Shown here piece by piece: positions 26,622 through 34,009 of a stretch of 45,229 nt of DNA. The notes below the pieces were generated by a model. That model was not told where the DNA came from. It did not search any database and saw only the letters and a list, made by a program, of their open reading frames with translations. Made by a program: the position numbers and the translations under genes. Numbering within the stretch: the stretch's first letter is position 1; the number at the start of each line of letters is the position of its first letter. Origin of the DNA: Phycisphaerales bacterium (GTDB taxonomy: Bacteria; Planctomycetota; Phycisphaerae; Tepidisphaerales; Tepidisphaeraceae); assembly GCA_025361735.1 (NCBI GenBank), contig JANYKD010000404.1, forward strand, positions 1 through 45,229. The letters are read 5' to 3'.

Positions 26622-27982
26622 CAACATTGCTGGACACGGACGCTTCCAGTCCACCCGGGCTTCCCGATGGCGACAGCAGCCCCCTCTCCAAGGCATGGTT
26701 CGCCCGCGCCACGGATGTCCTGGCCGGGGGAATCAGCAGCTCGGCCCGCGCCACGACCACGGGGGATCAGGCCCATCCGCTGTACATGCACCACGGCCGC
26801 GGCAGCCATCTCTGGGATGCCGATGGCAATGAGTTTGTCGATTACCTGCTCAGCTACGGCAGTCTTCCGCTCGGCCACACCGACGCCGGCCTGCGCGATG
26901 CCCTCGTGGCCCGCATCGACCTCGGCACGATGTTCGGAACCTGCAACACGGTCGAGGTCGAGCTCGCCGAGCAGATATGCCGCATGGTTCCCTGCGCGGA
27001 GCTGGTGCGATTCGCCAATTCCGGCTCCGAAGCCATCTGCGGCGCCGTCCGCGCCGCCCGCGGATTCACCGGCCGCAACAAGATCCTCAAGTTCGAGGGA
27101 CACTACCACGGCTGGGTGGATGTGCTGGCCGTCAGCAATCGCCCCACGCCCCAGGAAGCGGGCCCCGCGAAGACGCCCGCGAGCTGCCCGCATTCGCGAG
27201 GCATCCCGGCCGGAGTTGTCGCCGATGTCATCATCTGTCCTTGGAACGATCTCGACGCGCTCCGCAACATTCTTCGCCTTCACGGCCCGGAACTGGCCGC
27301 GGTCATCGCCGAGCCCATCGTCGCCAACAACGCCTGCATCATGCCTGTCCCCGATTATCTCGATGCCCTCCGCGACGAATGCACCCGGCATGGCATCCTG
27401 CTGATCTTCGATGAGATCGTCACGGGTTTCCGCATCGCTCCCGGCGGCGCGCAGGAACTGTTCGGTGTCGTGCCGGACCTGGCTGTCTACAGCAAGGCAC
27501 TCGGCGGAGGTCTGCCGATCAGCGCCTTCGCCGGCCGCCGTGCCGTGATGGAACTGATCGGCCGAAACCAGGTCAAGCACGGCGGCACCTACAACGGCAA
27601 TCCGCTCTGCGCCGCCGGCGCCCTGCACACACTGCGCATGCTGGCACGTCCGGAATCCATGTCGCGCATGCGCCTGCACGGCGGGTTGCTCATGGAAACG
27701 ATCGAACGGGGCGCCCACGACCTGGCGATCCCCTGCATCGTGCAGGGACTCGGGGCCATGTTCCAGGTCGTATTCGGCCTCACGTCGCCGCCGCGCGATT
27801 ACCGTGGAATGTGCCTGGGAAACCAGAAACGCTACGCGGCCTTCCGCGACGCGCTGTTGCACCACGGCGTCCATGCCAACAGCTCCGGCATGGCCTGCTG
27901 GTTCAACTCGGTGGCGCACACCAATGATGACCTTGACATCACCATTGATGCCATCACCCACGCCCTGAAGGCCATCGCCTGA
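26618..27982 (+). CDS. Class III PLP aminotransferase/aminomutase, HemL-like paralogue
   Basis: A 454-residue fold-type I PLP enzyme. It shares with HemL 'FANSGSEAICGAVRAAR', 'GHYHGWVD', 'IFDEIVTGFR', the Schiff-base lysine in 'YSKALGGGLP' (Lys293) and 'GTYNGNPLC'. It differs from the real HemL at 7950 in many family positions ('SKALGGG' for 'GKVIGGG', a longer loop 'PTPQEAGPAKTP'). With hemL already present, this copy is probably specialised, for example as an amino-shifting or beta-amino-acid transaminase. The frame runs further upstream, but ATG 26618 overlaps the previous stop as ATGA and is the natural start. It sits 16 bases before the ligase gene. Confidence 0.88.
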   Translation: MTTLLDTDASSPPGLPDGDSSPLSKAWFARATDVLAGGISSSARATTTGDQAHPLYMHHGRGSHLWDADGNEFVDYLLSYGSLPLGHTDAGLRDALVARIDLGTMFGTCNTVEVELAEQICRMVPCAELVRFANSGSEAICGAVRAARGFTGRNKILKFEGHYHGWVDVLAVSNRPTPQEAGPAKTPASCPHSRGIPAGVVADVIICPWNDLDALRNILRLHGPELAAVIAEPIVANNACIMPVPDYLDALRDECTRHGILLIFDEIVTGFRIAPGGAQELFGVVPDLAVYSKALGGGLPISAFAGRRAVMELIGRNQVKHGGTYNGNPLCAAGALHTLRMLARPESMSRMRLHGGLLMETIERGAHDLAIPCIVQGLGAMFQVVFGLTSPPRDYRGMCLGNQKRYAAFRDALLHHGVHANSSGMACWFNSVAHTNDDLDITIDAITHALKAIA

Positions 27983-27998
27983 GCCGAGGATCGATCCG

Positions 27999-29363
27999 AT
28001 GCTGAACTCTCTGGTTAATTGGACAATCGACACTCTGCCACCCTCCGCAATTGCCTGCGCCTATCGCAGGATGCCGCCCTCGCTGGCGTCGACGCTGGGG
28101 CTCTTTCGCTTCCGGCAGACGGTCCGCTGGGCCGCCCGCCACAGCGCTTTCTACCGCCAGGCTTTCGCCGAACGGAATATCAATCCCACGAAGATCCGCC
28201 GCCCCGAGGACCTCGGCGACTTCTTCACCACCCCCGATGACGTCGCCGCCCGGCCCGAGGAGTTCGTCTGCCGGCCGCCGAATATTGTCTTCGAATCCTC
28301 CGGCACCAGCGGCCGCAACAAGCGCGTCTACTACAGCCACCAGGAACTGACCGAGATGGGCCACAGCATGGCCGCCGGCTTCCGGTTGATGGGGCTCACG
28401 TCCGCCGATCGCATCGCCAACGCCTTTGACTTCTCCATCTGGATTCCGGGCATAATCACCCACTACGGACTCATGGCCATGGGCTGTTTCTGCCAGGCAT
28501 TCGGCAAGGTCGATCCCATCGAGGTCTATCGCCGACTCGAGTCCTACCGGTTCACGGTCATTTTCGGCGAACCCACCTGGCTCATCCGGCTGACCGAACT
28601 GGCCGAGAAACACGGCACGTACCCGATCAAGTTCCTCATCGGCGGCGCCGAGGAAATGCCCCGGGCGGCCGTGAAATGGATGGAGCACGTCTGGCAGGGC
28701 GCCAAACTCAAGATGTGCTACGGCAGCGTGGAACAGGGCAGCGCCCTGGGTTTCCAGCCGTGCGAACAGGCCGACGGCTATCATCTCGACAATTTCGACT
28801 TCCTCCCCGAGATCGTCGATCGCGACGCCGAAGGCTTCGGCGAAGTCGTCTTCACGACACTGCGCCGCCGGGTCATGCCCCTAATCCGCTACCGCACCCG
28901 CGACGTCGCCCGGCTCATCCCCGAACCCTGCCCCTGCGGCATCCGCGCCCCGCGTATCACCCGCATCCGCGGCCGTCGCGATGAACTGGTCGTCGCCAGC
29001 GGCGGCAATCTCTATCCGCTCATGTTCGAGAACATTCTCCGCCCGGTCGCCGGCCTGACCCACGACTGGCAGGTCGTCTTCCGCCTCGAAGGCGTCCGCG
29101 AGATTCTCGAAATCCACATCGAGTCCCAGCGCACCGACACGGAGCGTCTCGAAGCGGAGGTCTTCGCCCAGGCCACCGACCAATACCCCGATCTCATGAA
29201 GAACCTGGCCCTGGGCATCTTCCAGATGCGCCTGATCGTTCACCCGCACGGCGAGGTCCGCACGGCCCGCAAACTCAAACGCCTCCTCGATCTCCGGCAC
29301 GACCCGCTTCCTTCCGCCAGCGACACCGAAGAATCGCTGGCGTTCACGGACGTTTCACGTTGA
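27999..29363 (+). CDS. Adenylate-forming ligase, PaaK/CapK-like
   Basis: A 454-residue protein of the phenylacetate-CoA-ligase superfamily. The P-loop-like 'FESSGTSGRNK' (98-108) binds ATP; 'GGAEEMPR' and 'MCYGSVEQG' follow; 'PLIRYRTRDVARL' (294-306) is the conserved A8-type segment; a 'CPCG' cluster (311-314) is typical of PaaK relatives. The C-terminal lid ends with 'VRTARKLKRLLDL', with a candidate catalytic Lys. The 'ALGFQPCEQADGYHL' loop fits substrate contact. Such enzymes activate a carboxylate as acyl-AMP and pass it to CoA or another acceptor. CapK-type members occur in capsule and glycan gene clusters, as here. Confidence 0.87.
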   Translation: MLNSLVNWTIDTLPPSAIACAYRRMPPSLASTLGLFRFRQTVRWAARHSAFYRQAFAERNINPTKIRRPEDLGDFFTTPDDVAARPEEFVCRPPNIVFESSGTSGRNKRVYYSHQELTEMGHSMAAGFRLMGLTSADRIANAFDFSIWIPGIITHYGLMAMGCFCQAFGKVDPIEVYRRLESYRFTVIFGEPTWLIRLTELAEKHGTYPIKFLIGGAEEMPRAAVKWMEHVWQGAKLKMCYGSVEQGSALGFQPCEQADGYHLDNFDFLPEIVDRDAEGFGEVVFTTLRRRVMPLIRYRTRDVARLIPEPCPCGIRAPRITRIRGRRDELVVASGGNLYPLMFENILRPVAGLTHDWQVVFRLEGVREILEIHIESQRTDTERLEAEVFAQATDQYPDLMKNLALGIFQMRLIVHPHGEVRTARKLKRLLDLRHDPLPSASDTEESLAFTDVSR

Positions 29364-29373
29364 GCCAGTACCC

Positions 29374-30105
29374 ATGAGAAACATGCACCCCCACATCCTC
29401 ATTGTTGGCGACAGCATCACGCTCGGCGCGGTCGAAGTACGCGGCAATCAGGTCACCCGGACCATCGTCCCCACCTACGTGGACCATCTTCGCGATTCCC
29501 TCCCCAATGCCACTTTCCGGGTCGATGCCGCCCTGCTGCGGACCACCGCCGGGTTGCACCCCCATGTCGTTTCGCTTCTGGAATCGCGCCGGCCCGATAT
29601 CCTGCTGCTCATGCTCGGCGGCAACGACGCCGATATCGACTGGCGGCGATTTGTCCTCTCCGACGGCCGGAGCGTCCGCAACAATGTCCCCGTCGAACGC
29701 TTTCTCGCCAACCTCGCGTTACTGTCGGCCGCCGGATCCGCCGTCGGGGCCCAGGTAATTCTCGTCGACGTCCCCAACCACAATCTATCGCTTCGAGCCC
29801 GCTGGATGTCCGAAATGATCGGCCGCGATATTACGGATCTTGTCCAGCGCAGCGGCGGCCAGGCCGAGTCCGATCGCCACCTCGCCCAATACAACGACGG
29901 CATCCGCAATCTGGCAGTCCAGTGCGACGCGATCCTGGCCCCATGGGCCCAGGCCATCGAGTCGTTGCCGCCCGAGCATCGTTTCGGCCCTGACTTCACC
30001 CATCCCGGCGAACAGGCGCACCGGGTCATCGCCCAGTCCCTGTTGCCCGCCATCGTGCAGGCGGCCGGCCGGGGATCGCACCAACGCCTGCTGGTTGCCG
30101 GTTGA
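29374..30105 (+). CDS. SGNH/GDSL hydrolase
   Basis: A 243-residue protein with all four SGNH blocks: 'LIVGDSITLG' (Ser14), a Gly in the block II region, 'LGGNDAD' (82-88, block III Asn84) and 'PDFTHPGEQAH' (Asp206, His209). No signal peptide is seen, so it should act in the cytoplasm or at the inner face of the membrane. The family includes esterases, thioesterases and acyl or acetyl transfer partners on glycans. In the operon it may remove or move an O-acyl group. It is 10 bases after the ligase gene and 18 before the acyltransferase gene. Confidence 0.87.
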   Translation: MRNMHPHILIVGDSITLGAVEVRGNQVTRTIVPTYVDHLRDSLPNATFRVDAALLRTTAGLHPHVVSLLESRRPDILLLMLGGNDADIDWRRFVLSDGRSVRNNVPVERFLANLALLSAAGSAVGAQVILVDVPNHNLSLRARWMSEMIGRDITDLVQRSGGQAESDRHLAQYNDGIRNLAVQCDAILAPWAQAIESLPPEHRFGPDFTHPGEQAHRVIAQSLLPAIVQAAGRGSHQRLLVAG

Positions 30106-30123
30106 TGCCGAGGATCCGCCATC

Positions 30124-31296
30124 ATGCTCAGCGAACTCACTGTCGATGTCTCCGAACGCGTCGCCAGCATTGAGCCGGCCGAATGGGCCGCGCTCTTCCC
30201 CGGCCATCCCGACAGCATCGAACTCGTGCGCCTCACCGAATCCTGCGGCCTGGACGGCTTCTCGTTCGCATCAGTCGTCGTGCGCCACGCCGGCCGCCCG
30301 GTCTTGCTCGTGCCCCTTTTTCAAACCACCTTCGATATCACCCACATGGTCAAGGGGTTGACGCGAACCATTGCCACCGCGATTGCCAGGGTCTTACCCT
30401 CGCTCTTGCGCCCGCGTCTGCTTGGCGTTGGGTTTGTTGAGGGTGAATGGGGCGCGATCGGCCTCGACCGCAATCTGCCGGATTCTCTTCGCCATGCAGC
30501 CTGGACGCTTGCCTCAAACACGCTCGACCAGCTTCACCATCAGCAGGCCGATCTGCTGCTGCGACTGAACTTCCTTCCCGACAGCCTGGCCGATTTTGGA
30601 TCCGAGCAACCCGGCCGGTTCGCCTGCATCGACACGTATCCCTGCGCTCGCGTGCCGCTGCCCTACACCCACATTGATGAATACTATGCGGGCCTCTCCA
30701 AGAACATGCGCAAAGACCTGCGCCGCAAGCTCCGCTCGGCAGAGGAAATCACCATTCTCCACACGCGCCAGCCCGGCGCCTGGCTGGATGCCATACATGA
30801 CCTCTACCTGCGCACCGTCGAGCGCAGCGAGTTGTCCATGGGCGTCCAGCGCCGCTGCCTGTTTGCGTCGGTGTGCGATCAGGTTCCCGGCGCCCGTTAC
30901 GTCCTGTACATCCAAGGCGGCCGCCTGCTCGCCTTCAACTTGCTGATCGAGTCCGGATCGGTCCTCGTGGACAAGTACTTCTGCATGGATCTGGATGCCG
31001 GGCGGCAACTCGGCCTCTACTTCGTGTCCTGGATCGAGAACATCCGCCACTGCATCGACCACCGCATTCCCGTGTATCATGCCGGCCCGGGCGCGGAAGC
31101 CACCAAGGCCCGCCTCGGCGCCAAGTTCGTCGCCAGTGTCACCCACTTCCGCCACCGCAACCCCCTGGCCCAGATGCTGCTCCGTCGCTTTCGCAGACTG
31201 CTCGCCTACACGCCGGCCATCGACCCCAATGCCCCCGAGCATCAGCCACTCCCCGACACGCCCGTCGAGCGGGTCTCGCAGAGGCCCGCCGCATGA
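30124..31296 (+). CDS. GNAT/FemAB-like acyltransferase
   Basis: A 390-residue protein with a double GNAT-type layout as in FemAB and related peptidoglycan or envelope amino-acyl/acyl transferases. Recognisable parts are 'HIDEYYAGLSKNMRKDLRRK' (the 'lsk..R..lrr' segment of FemAB-like proteins), 'LHDLYLRTVERSEL'-type helix, 'GRLLAFNLLIESGSVLVDKYFC', and 'GPGAEATKARLGAKFV' near the end, where such proteins bind the acyl donor. No signal peptide. Its stop overlaps the arginase-like gene by ATGA. Likely role: moving the group activated by the ligase onto an acceptor. Donor (CoA or tRNA) and acceptor cannot be told. Confidence 0.75.
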   Translation: MLSELTVDVSERVASIEPAEWAALFPGHPDSIELVRLTESCGLDGFSFASVVVRHAGRPVLLVPLFQTTFDITHMVKGLTRTIATAIARVLPSLLRPRLLGVGFVEGEWGAIGLDRNLPDSLRHAAWTLASNTLDQLHHQQADLLLRLNFLPDSLADFGSEQPGRFACIDTYPCARVPLPYTHIDEYYAGLSKNMRKDLRRKLRSAEEITILHTRQPGAWLDAIHDLYLRTVERSELSMGVQRRCLFASVCDQVPGARYVLYIQGGRLLAFNLLIESGSVLVDKYFCMDLDAGRQLGLYFVSWIENIRHCIDHRIPVYHAGPGAEATKARLGAKFVASVTHFRHRNPLAQMLLRRFRRLLAYTPAIDPNAPEHQPLPDTPVERVSQRPAA

Positions 31297-32243
31297 CCCA
31301 CCTCGTTCCTATTGCTCTCGATCTCGACAGCAGCCTGCGCGACCAGGCCGACCTCGTCGCACACCTCGCCGATGTCGTCGATCTCCGCGAAATTGGGGAC
31401 GCTGTTCGCCTCCGCGCCACCGCCTCCGACGCCGGCCGTCTGCGTGATCGCCTTGGCGAACTGCGCCGCCGCATTCCCTCGCCGCTTTTGGTCTTCACCG
31501 GCTCCGGCGATTTCCACCACGTTTCCTTGCTCCTGCTGGCGACACTCGCCGCCGATGCCGGCCCGTTCACGCTCGTCTTGATCGACAATCACCCCGACTG
31601 GTTCCAGGAATCTCCGCCCAACCATTGCGGCAACTGGGTCGCCTCGGCCCTCGAACTGCCCCAGGTCAACCGCGCCATCCTCGTCGGCCAGAACAGCCCT
31701 GACTTCAGTTGGTATCGCTTCTACCACGCGCCCTTCGAATCGCTCTGTGATGGGCGGCTTACACTGCATCCTCTGCACTTCGCCTCCCGCCGCATCCCGC
31801 TGCGCTGGCCGGCCTGCGCTGACAACCCCGCGCGTTTCTCGTGCCGCGCGTGGGGCACGACACTCCGCTTCCAGCCGTGCGATCGCGCCGACCAGATCCT
31901 GCATCGCCTGGCCGCCGAACTCGCCGGCCAGCGTGTCTACGTCAGCGTGGACAAAGACTGCCTGACCGAGCGCGACGCCACCACCGATTGGGAACAGGGC
32001 GGCTTCGCTCTCTCCGACCTCTGTCGCGGCCTGCGCGAGCTCACCTCGTCATGTCAGCTTGTCGGTGCCGACGTCTGTGGCGAAAAAGCCCCGGCTCCGC
32101 TGACCGGCTTCTGGCGACGGCTCGACGCCGGCCGCCTGCGAAATCGCCCGCACGACCGCGCCGCCGCCGCCCGCATCAACCAGACCGCCAACCTCACCCT
32201 GCTTGACGCATTCAGCCGGACCCCGGTGGGGGCGCCGGCATGA
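31293..32243 (+). CDS. Divergent arginase/agmatinase-fold protein
   Basis: A 316-residue protein with the ureohydrolase metal-site signatures in altered form: 'GSGDFHHVS' (71-79, cf. GGDHS), 'LIDNHPDW' (96-103, Asp98, His100, Asp102; cf. DAHxD) and 'YVSVDKDCL' (216-224, Asp220, Asp222; cf. SxDxD). The third site continues 'TERDATTDW' instead of the usual DP-x-AP. The two-metal site is therefore probably kept, while the substrate pocket has changed. Ureohydrolases split guanidino groups to urea; formimidoyl and other amidines are also used. The frame is open upstream to 30873, but ATG 31293 overlaps the upstream stop as ATGA. The stop overlaps the next gene in the same way. Confidence 0.78.
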   Translation: MTHLVPIALDLDSSLRDQADLVAHLADVVDLREIGDAVRLRATASDAGRLRDRLGELRRRIPSPLLVFTGSGDFHHVSLLLLATLAADAGPFTLVLIDNHPDWFQESPPNHCGNWVASALELPQVNRAILVGQNSPDFSWYRFYHAPFESLCDGRLTLHPLHFASRRIPLRWPACADNPARFSCRAWGTTLRFQPCDRADQILHRLAAELAGQRVYVSVDKDCLTERDATTDWEQGGFALSDLCRGLRELTSSCQLVGADVCGEKAPAPLTGFWRRLDAGRLRNRPHDRAAAARINQTANLTLLDAFSRTPVGAPA

Positions 32244-32572
32244 TGCCCTCTTTGCTTCTCATCCTGCTCGCCCTGTGCGTCCTGATCGAAACCATCGAGC
32301 AGATCCTCTACCGCATGGCCGGCCGCAACCACGACCGCTATTTCTTCTACGCCGCCCCCGCGACCATTCTCAATATCGTCGGACTCGCCATCTGGCTCTT
32401 GATCCTTACCCGCGCCCCTCTGGCCCAGGCACTCCCGCTTCTGGCGGCCAGTAACATCACCGTCGCCGCCGCCGGCAGGCTGCTGTTTGGAGAAACCGTG
32501 ACGCCGCGCCGCTGGATTGGTATCGTGTTGATCTCCGCCGGCCTCGTGCTGGTCGCAGGATTCGAACCATGA
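32240..32572 (+). CDS. Small EamA/SMR-type membrane protein (ArnE-like), subunit 1
   Basis: A 110-residue protein with about four membrane helices ('LLLILLALCVLIETIEQILY', 'ATILNIVGLAIWLLILTRA', 'ALPLLAASNITVAAAGRLLF', 'WIGIVLISAGLVLVAGF'). 'FGETVTPRRWIGIVLISAG' matches the end of DMT/SMR transporters (FgE.lt..q.iGi.LI..Gv). Paired with the next gene it resembles ArnE/ArnF, which flip undecaprenyl-phosphate-aminoarabinose. The start and stop are both in ATGA overlaps, so coupling to the second subunit is tight. Confidence 0.8.
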   Translation: MMPSLLLILLALCVLIETIEQILYRMAGRNHDRYFFYAAPATILNIVGLAIWLLILTRAPLAQALPLLAASNITVAAAGRLLFGETVTPRRWIGIVLISAGLVLVAGFEP

Positions 32573-32982
32573 GCCGCAAATTCCGCTTCCCCATCCTCCT
32601 CTTCAGCCTGCTCATGGTGCTCGATGTCACCGTTCTGCTCATCGAGAAGACCGCCAGCAATCGAGCCGCCGGCACCGGGCTGGACCTGGCCAGGAGCTTC
32701 CTCTCCCAGCCCTGGGTATGGCTCGTGCTGCTGTTGAAAGTCGGCCAACTTGTCACCTGGACTGCCATCCTGGCCCGCGTCGATATTAGTCTCGCGTTCC
32801 CGCTCACGAGTATCTCCTATCCGCTGGCGATGTGCGCTGCGGTCTTCGTTCTCAGCGAACGACCCAGTTGGCAAATCTGGCTCGGCGCGATCCTCATCAC
32901 CCTCGGAGCCAGCATCATGGGCCCCGGCATGCACGACGAACCCAAGGCTCTTCCATCGGAGATCAGCCATGAACCGACATGA
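32569..32982 (+). CDS. Small EamA/SMR-type membrane protein (ArnF-like), subunit 2
   Basis: A 137-residue protein with four hydrophobic segments and an ending of the same kind as its partner ('LSERPSWQIWLGAILITLGA'). The first helix is followed by a longer loop ('EKTASNRAAGTGLDLARSFL'), then 'WLVLLLKVGQLVTWTAILAR' and 'ISLAFPLTSISYPLAMCAAV', very like the ArnF/EamA half ('..lsfAyPl.sl.y....'). It probably forms a heterodimeric lipid-carrier or solute flippase with the upstream protein. Its end overlaps the outer-membrane protein gene by 14 bases. Confidence 0.8.
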   Translation: MSRKFRFPILLFSLLMVLDVTVLLIEKTASNRAAGTGLDLARSFLSQPWVWLVLLLKVGQLVTWTAILARVDISLAFPLTSISYPLAMCAAVFVLSERPSWQIWLGAILITLGASIMGPGMHDEPKALPSEISHEPT

Positions 32983-34003
32983 CCGTTTCCCCTCCAGGCG
33001 TGTCCGGCCGGCTGAATCTGGTGGCACGGGCTTCCAGCCCGTGGTGTCGGTATTTCGACACATCATCTTCGCCTTCTGCCTCATCCTCCTCACACTGACC
33101 GCTTCCGCCCAGACCGATTCAGACCTCCTCTTCGCCCCTTGGAACACCAAGACGTTTCTCGAACTTCGCTCCGAAGCTCTATTCGCCAACCCCGGCCGCA
33201 TTGACGGCAAAAGCTCCGATCGCTTCTGGCAGCTTTCCTCGCAGGGGCGTGTGCGACTGGACAACTCTCACGAGATCAACCCGTCGCTCGGCTTTAACTG
33301 GTTCCATCTGGATACCGGCTCCAACGACCCGCGTATTCCGCGACAACTGGATGACACCTCAGTCGCCTTCGCCACGCCCATCGGCTCGGCCGACGGCTGG
33401 TTCGCGGGAATCCTCGCCGGGCTTGGCTATGCTGGCGATAATGCCTTCGCAAATCATCGTGCGTACTACGGGCTTGGGCAGTTCTACGTCGGCCGCCAGC
33501 TTCACCCCAACGAAGACCTGCTCATCATCCTCGATTACAACGGCAATCGTGCCTTCTTTCCTGATATTCCCCTGCCCGGCGTCGCCTACCACCGCAAGTT
33601 CTCCGACAACCTCGACGTGGTCGTCGGCTTCCCCGATTCATCCGTACGCTGGAAACCCATTGACGCGCTGACGCTCCGTGCCGACATCTCCATGTTCTCG
33701 TCGGTCGATCTTGAAGCTCGCTATCGCGTCGCCAAGGGCCTCGATCTCTTCGCCGGACTCATTGATCAGGAACAGCCGTTCTATGTCGATGGCGAGTCGC
33801 GCACACACCGGCTGTTCTTCGAGCAATACCGCGCCCAGGTCGGCGTTGCCTGGGAGCCCCTGCCGGGATTCCAGTTTCAAGCCACCACCGGCTATCTCTT
33901 CGGCCGCCAGTTCTCCCAAGGCTTCAACGACTTCGACGCCAGCAAGATCGCCAATCTATCCGACGAACCTTTCGTCGCCCTGTCACTGGAACTGAAGTTC
34001 TAA
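32969..34003 (+). CDS. Outer-membrane beta-barrel protein with repeat-derived N-terminal extension
   Basis: From ATG 32969 the protein has 344 residues. After a basic start comes 'GGTGFQPVV', read from a palindromic repeat (33020-33045), and then a signal peptide ('HIIFAFCLILLTLTASAQ'). The mature part alternates polar and hydrophobic residues in about ten amphipathic strands with aromatic belts ('FYVGRQLHPNEDLLIILDYN', 'LDLFAGLIDQEQPFYV') and ends 'SLELKF', a C-terminal Phe signal for Bam-dependent insertion. It resembles the DUF6268-type barrel family but I cannot be sure. The repeat lengthens the n-region of the signal peptide. As the operon's outer-membrane part it may pass the product or anchor it. 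Confidence 0.78.
   Translation: MNRHDRFPSRRVRPAESGGTGFQPVVSVFRHIIFAFCLILLTLTASAQTDSDLLFAPWNTKTFLELRSEALFANPGRIDGKSSDRFWQLSSQGRVRLDNSHEINPSLGFNWFHLDTGSNDPRIPRQLDDTSVAFATPIGSADGWFAGILAGLGYAGDNAFANHRAYYGLGQFYVGRQLHPNEDLLIILDYNGNRAFFPDIPLPGVAYHRKFSDNLDVVVGFPDSSVRWKPIDALTLRADISMFSSVDLEARYRVAKGLDLFAGLIDQEQPFYVDGESRTHRLFFEQYRAQVGVAWEPLPGFQFQATTGYLFGRQFSQGFNDFDASKIANLSDEPFVALSLELKF
33020..33045. repeat. CACGGGCT-TCC-AGCCCGTG hairpin inside a coding sequence
   Basis: CACGGGCT (33025-33032), loop TCC, AGCCCGTG (33036-33043) is a perfect 8-bp stem flanked by GGTGG and GTG. It is translated as 'GGTGFQPVV' between the start and the signal peptide of the outer-membrane protein. Confidence 0.85.
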
Positions 34004-34009
34004 CTTCAA

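Noticed and set aside
26339-28033. 564-codon minus-strand frame
   Set aside because: It is antisense to the M20 and HemL-like genes, which have intact motifs; long antisense frames are expected at this GC content.
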